Assembly (NCBI GenBank): GCA_002422865.1
Contig: DITN01000006.1
Span: 23,082-34,612 of the forward strand
DNA from: Bacteroidetes bacterium UBA6183
Lineage (GTDB): Bacteria > Bacteroidota > Bacteroidia > UKL13-3
Direction: 5' to 3'
Length of the DNA stretch: 11,531 nucleotides
How positions within the stretch are numbered: the first letter of the stretch is position 1; each line of letters opens with the position of its first letter. Positions 7,101-11,531 of the stretch are shown here, piece by piece. The translations under genes and the position numbers were made by a program. Below the pieces are notes generated by a model, which did not search any database, had not been told where the DNA came from, and saw only the letters and a list, made by a program, of their open reading frames with translations.

Positions 7101-8102
7101 ATGCAACCACCCAAAGCAAATAAAATAACCCGCAAGTTACTGAGCACATTGGTGGCCAAGCGTTTTATTGCCTTTGCTCAAAGCAAGCAGTTTCCGGGTT
7201 ATGCTGGTATTAGTTGGTACAGTGTGTTGGAATTCTTTATACGTTGGGTTGATAGAAGAGATTTACAACTGAGAGCCACCTCATTATCGTTTACGTTTTT
7301 TCTGGCATTGTTTCCTTCCATCATTTTTATATTCACCTTAATTGCCTACATACCCATTAGCAATAGCCATCAAAGCATATTGTTATTTTTCGAGAAATTA
7401 CTACCAACTAGCGCATACAGGGCCGCACAAACAACCTTGGTTGATATTTTGAATAACCAACGTGGTGGATTATTGTCGTTAGGTTTTTTAACAGCCATGT
7501 ATTTTAGTACCAACGGATTTGTGTCGTTAATGAATGCCTTAAACAAATACGGCAAACAAGAAGAAACACGTTCTTTTTGGAAAAAAAGAATCGTAGCCAT
7601 CATATTGGCTGTTATTGTTTCTATATCCTTATTAATAGCAGTAGGTTTATTAACCGTGGGTAATTTCTCTATTAAGTATTTAGATAAGCTGGCTTACTTT
7701 CCATCAAAAATAACCCCGGTTTTATTGGTGTTATTAAACATTGGTATTGTGGCTGTATTGGTGTTGTTTTTTATTAGCATGATTTTTTACCTGGCACCAA
7801 ACCACAATAAACAATGGAAGTTCATTTCGCCCGGTGCTGTGTTTGCTTGTGTGTCTATTTTGGTAACAACCTTGGGTTTTTCAGGTTATATCAATGCCTT
7901 TAATACCTATAATAAAGTATATGGTTCTATCGGTGTACTCATCGTTATCATGTTACTCATATATATCAATACCTACATTTTATTGTTGGGGTACGAATTA
8001 AACATTGCCATCGACAAAGCCGTAGAGGAAATCAAGTCATATAAAACCATCAAGGCAAATAGGGTAGTGGTATTGCGAAAAGAACAACATAGCGAAGAAT
8101 AA
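7101..8102 (+). CDS. YihY/BrkB-family inner-membrane protein
   Basis: The 333-residue product has about six membrane helices, at residues 61-83, 122-143, 163-187, 205-230, 242-262 and 275-303. A soluble N-terminal part of about 55 residues precedes them, with a short basic tail after. The last helix region, YNKVYGSIGVLIVIMLLIYI, followed by NTYILLLGYELN, is the characteristic C-terminal block of the YihY/BrkB (UPF0761) family. YLAPNHNKQWKFISPGA at about 230-246 is another family hallmark (PN...W....PGA). The family is widespread; its biochemical role is not established, and the old name (ribonuclease BN, virulence factor BrkB) should not be taken as function. The ATG at 7101 follows an A/C-rich leader without Shine-Dalgarno. 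The gene stands alone after the repeat-rich gap, and the next gene has its own promoter-like element. Confidence 0.88.
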   Translation: MQPPKANKITRKLLSTLVAKRFIAFAQSKQFPGYAGISWYSVLEFFIRWVDRRDLQLRATSLSFTFFLALFPSIIFIFTLIAYIPISNSHQSILLFFEKLLPTSAYRAAQTTLVDILNNQRGGLLSLGFLTAMYFSTNGFVSLMNALNKYGKQEETRSFWKKRIVAIILAVIVSISLLIAVGLLTVGNFSIKYLDKLAYFPSKITPVLLVLLNIGIVAVLVLFFISMIFYLAPNHNKQWKFISPGAVFACVSILVTTLGFSGYINAFNTYNKVYGSIGVLIVIMLLIYINTYILLLGYELNIAIDKAVEEIKSYKTIKANRVVVLRKEQHSEE

Positions 8103-8120
8103 ATGTATTCTCAAAAAGGG

Positions 8121-8139
8121 CAATGTAACTTGTGTTACC
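8121..8139. promoter_or_regulatory. Inverted repeat GTAAC-TTGT-GTTAC upstream of the thioredoxin-like gene
   Basis: A 5-base inverted repeat (8125-8138) lies 35-50 bases before the ATG at 8174, in the -33 region. It contains the words CAATGTAAC and GTGTTACC, both found again in the inverted repeat at 8755-8772. No T-tract follows, so it is not a typical terminator for the preceding gene. Confidence 0.3.
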
Positions 8140-8161
8140 CGCACAATCCATTCTAATTTGT

Positions 8162-8169
8162 TACATTTG
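8162..8169 (+). promoter_or_regulatory. Perfect TAnnTTTG -7 element
   Basis: TACATTTG matches the Bacteroidota -7 consensus exactly and ends only 4 bases before the ATG at 8174. A start of transcription 5-7 bases downstream would fall on the start codon, giving a leaderless message. No good TTTG is present 19-21 bases upstream, so the -33 element is weak or absent. Confidence 0.4.
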
Positions 8170-8173
8170 AAAT

Positions 8174-8653
8174 ATGAAATACGTATTGTTTGTTCTATTA
8201 TTCGGTTTGATGTGTAACGCACAAGCGCAACAAATTAAAACAGTAACACCAGAGTGGATAGATGGTATCCATGCTTCAAAAAATGACACCCTATATATTG
8301 TAAATTTTTGGGCTACTTGGTGTAAGCCCTGTGTAGAAGAGTTACCGTATTTTGAACAACTGGCAGATAGTTGTGCCAACAAAAAAGTAAAAATTTATTT
8401 GGTTACAACCGATATGCGTAAAGACATTGCAACGCGTGTGACCGATTTTATTAAAGCCAAAAATTTAACCCAACAAGTTGTATTTATAAACGAGGTAAAT
8501 GCCGATAAATGGATTAATAAAGTGAGTGAAGAATGGAGTGGCGCAATACCCGCAACGCTAATGATAAAGGGCGATTCCGGCTTTAAACACTTTAAGGAAG
8601 GCGAGCTTAATTTTGAAGAATTACAGCTGTTGGTTAATCAGGTTATACCTTAA
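8174..8653 (+). CDS. Exported thioredoxin-fold protein (TlpA/ResA-like)
   Basis: The 159-residue product has a signal peptide (about residues 1-19, ending AQA before Q19-Q20) and a thioredoxin fold that would work in the periplasm. NFWATWCKPCVEELPYF carries the redox pair C50-K-P-C53. GAIPATLM provides the cis-proline loop at P126. These are the two defining sites of active thiol-disulfide oxidoreductases of the TlpA/ResA/AhpC-TSA group. Two further cysteines (C14 in the signal peptide, C67) are unlikely to be catalytic. C14 is not preceded by a good lipobox, so a lipoprotein is not favoured. Length fits a minimal TlpA domain without an N-terminal extra domain. Partner proteins cannot be named: neighbours are yihY-like and the Exb/Ton operon, both probably separate transcription units. 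Start choice rests on the signal peptide and the adjacent -7 element. Confidence 0.88.
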   Translation: MKYVLFVLLFGLMCNAQAQQIKTVTPEWIDGIHASKNDTLYIVNFWATWCKPCVEELPYFEQLADSCANKKVKIYLVTTDMRKDIATRVTDFIKAKNLTQQVVFINEVNADKWINKVSEEWSGAIPATLMIKGDSGFKHFKEGELNFEELQLLVNQVIP

Positions 8654-8686
8654 ATTTTGGTGTTGTAATTATGCTAAAAAGTGTAA

Positions 8687-8704
8687 TTTTTTATCGATAA
8701 AAAA
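8687..8704. other. 18-base perfect palindrome TTTTTTATCGATAAAAAA
   Basis: Nine bases mirror exactly around the central CG. It lies in the 160-base gap between the thioredoxin-like gene and exbB. It is nearly all A/T and has no U-tract after it, so it makes a poor terminator. It could be a protein-binding site or AT-rich spacer. Confidence 0.35.
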
Positions 8705-8754
8705 CTATACACATGCAATAAAATGGTTGTGTAAATGTTGTTAAGTGCGGGGTG

Positions 8755-8772
8755 GTGTTACCAATGTAACAC
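8755..8772. promoter_or_regulatory. Inverted repeat GTGTTAC-CAAT-GTAACAC upstream of exbB
   Basis: A perfect 7-base inverted repeat with a 4-base spacer ends 41 bases before the exbB ATG at 8814. Operators of Ton/Exb operons often lie here. The sequence is not an obvious Fur box. The half-site GTGTTAC recurs at 8132-8138 in front of the thioredoxin-like gene, hinting at a shared regulator. Confidence 0.35.
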
Positions 8773-8813
8773 ACTTATTTAGTAAAGTAATTAAAACCGC
8801 ATTTTCAACCGAT

Positions 8814-9479
8814 ATGAATCATACATTATTGCAAATTACCGAAACTGCTCCGGCAAACGAATCAATTAATTTAATAGACCTAACCATGAAGGGTGGTCCT
8901 ATTATGATTCCATTGGCTTTGTTAAGTATCATAGCTGTTTATTTAACCATAGAGCGTTACCTAACACTTAAAAAGGCATCGAAGTTGGAGGCCAATTTTA
9001 TGGCAAACATTAAAGACTTGGTGTTGAACGGAAACATTAAAGGTGCAAAAGCATTATGTGAACGTACCAATTCGCCAATAGCACGTATGATTGAAAAAGG
9101 CGTTACCCGCATTGGTAAACCATTACAAGATATTGATACATCAATTCACAACGTTGGTAATATTGAGATTAATAAATTAGAAACAGGCATGCCTACTTTG
9201 GCAACCATTAGTGGTGCCGCGCCCATGTTAGGTTTCTTGGGTACGGTAACAGGTATGGTTACAGCCTTTCATAAAATGAGTACAGCCGGTGCTAACTTAA
9301 CAGTTAGTTTATTGGCCGGTGGTATTTATGAAGCATTGGTAACAACGGTAGCCGGTTTAATTATAGGTATTTTTGCTTATATCGCATACAACCAGCTAAC
9401 CTCAATGATTGAAAAAATTATTCACCGCATGGAGGCAAGTGCTGTTGAGTTTATAGACTTATTACAAGAACCTGCTTAA
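8814..9479 (+). CDS. exbB: MotA/TolQ/ExbB-family proton channel protein
   Basis: The 221-residue product is the channel subunit of an ExbB-ExbD (or TolQ-TolR) motor, which turns proton flow into work on TonB. Membrane segments lie at about 29-47, 127-150 and 168-192, with the large cytoplasmic part between the first two. Family hallmarks are APMLGFLGTVTGM at 136-148 and GGIYEALVTTVAGL at 169-182, which contains the membrane glutamate E173 and the Thr pair. Reading could extend upstream to a GTG at 8745, but ATG 8814 is chosen because that extension has no family character and overlaps a palindrome. There is no Shine-Dalgarno. The next gene begins two bases after the stop. ExbB versus TolQ cannot be settled by sequence alone; the following TonB-like gene favours ExbB. 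Confidence 0.9.
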   Translation: MNHTLLQITETAPANESINLIDLTMKGGPIMIPLALLSIIAVYLTIERYLTLKKASKLEANFMANIKDLVLNGNIKGAKALCERTNSPIARMIEKGVTRIGKPLQDIDTSIHNVGNIEINKLETGMPTLATISGAAPMLGFLGTVTGMVTAFHKMSTAGANLTVSLLAGGIYEALVTTVAGLIIGIFAYIAYNQLTSMIEKIIHRMEASAVEFIDLLQEPA

Positions 9480-9481
9480 TT

Positions 9482-9880
9482 ATGGCATTTAAAAGACGTA
9501 CAAAGGTTAAGCCCGATTTTAGTATGGCTTCTATGACCGATCTTGTGTTTTTGTTGCTCATATTTTTTATGATCACATCAACATTGGTTAGTCCTAATGC
9601 CATTAAAGTGAGCTTACCTAAAGCAAATAACCAGGTTACTACACCAAAGGCAATAGCGGTAAGTGTTACTGCCGATTTGTTGTGGTATGTAAACGGAACA
9701 CAAACTTCGCAAGAAGCATTAGAAACAGAATTGGGCAATCAACTTAAAACTGTAAATGCTGATGATGCCGTGGTTTCTATTAATTGCGATAAAAGTGTAG
9801 CCGTTGAAAATTTGGTACACATCATGAAAGTGTGCAATAAATTAAAGGCTAAGGCCGTTTTAGCTACACAACCGGAGTAA
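9482..9880 (+). CDS. exbD: ExbD/TolR-family motor subunit
   Basis: The 132-residue product has the ExbD/TolR layout. A short basic cytoplasmic N-terminus (MAFKRRTKVKPDF) precedes one membrane helix at about 20-38 and a periplasmic domain. SMASMTDLVFLLLIFFMITS carries the essential membrane aspartate at D20, the proton-carrying residue in this family. The periplasmic domain follows the usual strand pattern (AIKVSLPKA, AIAVSVTADLLWYVNGTQ, AVVSINCDKSVAVENLVHIM). A cysteine pair (NCDKS and KVCNK) is present in it. The gene starts two bases after the exbB stop and ends seven bases before the TonB gene, so it is the middle gene of a tight operon. Confidence 0.92.
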   Translation: MAFKRRTKVKPDFSMASMTDLVFLLLIFFMITSTLVSPNAIKVSLPKANNQVTTPKAIAVSVTADLLWYVNGTQTSQEALETELGNQLKTVNADDAVVSINCDKSVAVENLVHIMKVCNKLKAKAVLATQPE

Positions 9881-9887
9881 TCATCTT

Positions 9888-10736
9888 ATGGCTGACGCAT
9901 CATTGGATAAACAAGAACAACGCAATAAAATTGTAGGATATGTTGGTACAGCCATCATACATGCGCTATTATTGTTGCTGTTGTGGTGGTTGGTTTTATC
10001 ACCACCAAACCCACCAATAGAATACGGTGGAATGGGTTTAACCATGGCTTTAGGTGAAGAAAATATGGGTGGACCAAGTGATGTTCCGGTAACCGACCCG
10101 AGTGTACCTGAGCCAACACCACCTGTTGAAGAAACAGAACAACCGGTGGCTACACAAGATGTGGAAGAAGCACCTGCAGTTGTTGCACCAAAAGAGGTGA
10201 AGAAAACAGAAATTAAAAAGCCGGTTGAAAAACCAATAGAAAAACCTGTTGAACAACCGCGTAAACCTGACGAAAAAAGTTTGTTTAAAAAACGCACCAA
10301 TAGTACAGATGCAAGTGGTTATGGTGATGGCAGCGCACCCGGAAACCAAGGTGCGTCTGATGGTGACCCCAATGGAGACCCGAACGGAAATGGTTATGGA
10401 AATGGTGGAACCGGAAGTGGAACGGGCACAGGTAGCGGTACTGGTCCGGGTAGTGGCGATGGCATTACTTATGAACTAAAAGGACGTAGTTTATCTCGCA
10501 GACCAAACATTGAAGATAACTCAAAAGAAACAGGTAAAGTGGTAGTAAGTATTGTGGTTGATAAAACCGGCAAAGTAACCAAGGCTATGCCTAACCAAAG
10601 AGGGACAACTACACTTAGTCCTATATTACTTGCCAAAGCAAAACAAGCCGCTTTAGATACACGTTTCTCTCCAAATCCAAATGCTCCTGATGAGCAATAT
10701 GGTACCATTACTATCGTGTTTAAATTCAGACCATAA
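9888..10736 (+). CDS. tonB: TonB/TolA-like energy transducer with Gly-rich linker
   Basis: The 282-residue product has one N-terminal membrane helix (about 16-38) with T21-x3-H25. This corresponds to the Ser-x3-His pattern that couples TonB to ExbB/ExbD. A Pro/Glu/Lys-rich stretch (about 66-130, with PVEKPIEKPVEQP) can span the periplasm. A Gly/Asn/Asp/Ser-rich linker (about 142-192, with DGDPNGDPNGNG and GTGSGTGTGSGTG) follows. The last 70 residues form a TonB-type C-terminal domain (GKVVVSIVVDKTGKV ... AKQAALDTRFSP ... GTITIVFKF). It should link the motor to outer-membrane receptors. The Gly-rich linker is a form seen in Bacteroidota proteins next to ExbBD; a TolA role is possible. GGAG at 9874-9877 lies 10 bases before the ATG. 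The stop is one base from that of the opposing ATPase gene. Confidence 0.85.
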   Translation: MADASLDKQEQRNKIVGYVGTAIIHALLLLLLWWLVLSPPNPPIEYGGMGLTMALGEENMGGPSDVPVTDPSVPEPTPPVEETEQPVATQDVEEAPAVVAPKEVKKTEIKKPVEKPIEKPVEQPRKPDEKSLFKKRTNSTDASGYGDGSAPGNQGASDGDPNGDPNGNGYGNGGTGSGTGTGSGTGPGSGDGITYELKGRSLSRRPNIEDNSKETGKVVVSIVVDKTGKVTKAMPNQRGTTTLSPILLAKAKQAALDTRFSPNPNAPDEQYGTITIVFKFRP

Positions 10737-10737
10737 A

Positions 10738-11531
10738 TTAGTTAACAGGTTTTGTTTGGGTTACATATTTTGCTAACTCAAATAAGGCGAGTAATGATGC
10801 TGCACCCGCAACGGGTGCTATAAATCCTTTTATATCCGGAGCTTGTACCTTAAACAATTCTTGTAACGCAGGTACAAACAGTATCAATGCCGTCATAATT
10901 AATGCTAACGATATCATGGTGGTAGTTGCAATATTGTTTTCTAAAATCACCGCAATAAAATTTCTTGTTTTTGATAAGTTAGATAATATCAATACCACAT
11001 TACCCATAATTAAAGCGGCAAAAGTAATGGCTCTTAGTTCGTTTTCTTGGTAACCTAAATGCGCTGAAATAAAATACACTGCCAATATCATTAAAAACAA
11101 TACCACACCTCTAATACAACTTCTAATAATTTGTTTACTGCCAAAAAAACGTTCGTTTACAGGGTGTGGCGGTCTCGACATAATATTTTTTTCATCTTGC
11201 TCTGATTCAAATGCAACAGAACAAACAGGGTCAATAATCAACTCCATAAATATAATATGCAGTGGAAGTAAAAGTATAGGCAAATGAGAAAATATAGCAG
11301 GCAATAATGCCATACCAATAATGGGCATATGTATGGCCATGATGTACGACATGGCTTTTTGCAGGTTATCAAATATTCTTCTTCCTAAACGTACACCCGA
11401 AACAATAGATGCAAAGTTATCATCCAACAACACAATGGCCGATGCTTCACGTGCAACATCTGTTCCTTTGTTACCCATAGCAATACCAATATGTGCCGCT
11501 TTAAGTGCAGGAGCATCATTTACGCCATCAC
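10738..11531 (-). CDS. P2-type cation-transporting ATPase, C-terminal part (5' end outside the window)
   Basis: The frame is open to the right edge; about 263 C-terminal residues are seen. The first visible residues, DGVNDAPALKAAHIGIAMG, are the hinge motif of the P domain of P-type ATPases. This is followed by the link to M5 and the cation-ATPase C-terminal membrane domain (M5-M10). Aligned by eye to SERCA, M6 (FMELIIDPVCSVAF) keeps the D800 equivalent but has Glu for N796 and Ile for T799. M5 (SYIMAIHMPIIG) has His for N768 and Ile for E771. So the second SERCA calcium site is not conserved. Many bacterial P2 ATPases have this HIxFxELxIDP pattern; calcium or another cation is possible. The phosphorylation DKTG and M4 lie outside the window. 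Confidence 0.88.
   Translation of the reverse strand, partial: DGVNDAPALKAAHIGIAMGNKGTDVAREASAIVLLDDNFASIVSGVRLGRRIFDNLQKAMSYIMAIHMPIIGMALLPAIFSHLPILLLPLHIIFMELIIDPVCSVAFESEQDEKNIMSRPPHPVNERFFGSKQIIRSCIRGVVLFLMILAVYFISAHLGYQENELRAITFAALIMGNVVLILSNLSKTRNFIAVILENNIATTTMISLALIMTALILFVPALQELFKVQAPDIKGFIAPVAGAASLLALFELAKYVTQTKPVN

Noticed and set aside
8103..8160. GGG-bulge-GTAAC-TTGT-GTTAC-CCC as a terminator after the YihY-like gene
   Set aside because: The stem needs an asymmetric bulge and no T-tract follows; it sits in the promoter region of the next gene.
8651..8659. TAAATTTTG as a promoter for exbB
   Set aside because: Spacing inside the element is three bases rather than two, and it overlaps the preceding stop codon.
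8687..8704. AT-rich palindrome as a bidirectional terminator
   Set aside because: The stem is almost all A/T and there is no run of T after it on either strand beyond the stem itself.
9881..10708. Long minus-strand frames opposite tonB
   Set aside because: They mirror the Gly/Pro-rich coding strand and have low-complexity, non-protein-like translations.

Overview
The window looks like chromosomal DNA of a member of the Bacteroidota. It is AT-rich, most starts lack a Shine-Dalgarno sequence, and promoter-like elements resemble the TTTG / TAnnTTTG type of that phylum. It also carries an ExbB-ExbD-TonB cluster of the form common there. Genus cannot be read from the sequence alone. No rRNA, tRNA, CRISPR, insertion sequence or integrase was seen.

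Layout from left to right. (1) Bases 2-325 (+) hold the C-terminal end of an alpha/beta hydrolase. (2) Bases 329-4801 (-) hold a three-gene run transcribed right to left. It starts with a small polytopic membrane protein. Next comes an 887-residue exported protein with four DYNFDG motifs resembling XAC2610/FG-GAP-like calcium-loop repeats. Last is a 279-residue exported protein with a probable Ig-like domain. After the stop of the last gene the same frame stays open for another 106 codons (329-646). This stretch shares an almost identical split DNA segment with the end of the preceding gene, so it is probably the 3' remnant of a tandem paralogue. (3) Bases 4992-6609 (+) encode an L-2-hydroxyglutarate oxidase (LhgO-like) followed one base later by a hot-dog acyl-CoA thioesterase. 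(4) Bases 6610-7100 are a 491-base gene-free stretch made of small repeats. These include two 38-base copies of a hairpin element that differ by a compensatory base-pair change. (5) Bases 7101-8653 (+) encode a YihY/BrkB-family membrane protein and a small exported thioredoxin-fold protein. (6) Bases 8814-10736 (+) form an ExbB/TolQ, ExbD/TolR and TonB operon. This is an inner-membrane proton-driven motor and its periplasm-spanning arm, probably powering outer-membrane import. (7) Bases 10738-11531 (-) are the C-terminal part of a P2-type cation ATPase that converges on tonB with one base between the two stop codons.

The best leads for something undescribed are: the secreted operon with the four-motif repeat protein, its cysteine cluster and the broken paralogue tail; two starts where a -7-like element lies only 5-6 bases before the ATG, suggesting leaderless mRNAs; and the hairpin repeat with covariation. 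Most of the rest is ordinary housekeeping and envelope biology.
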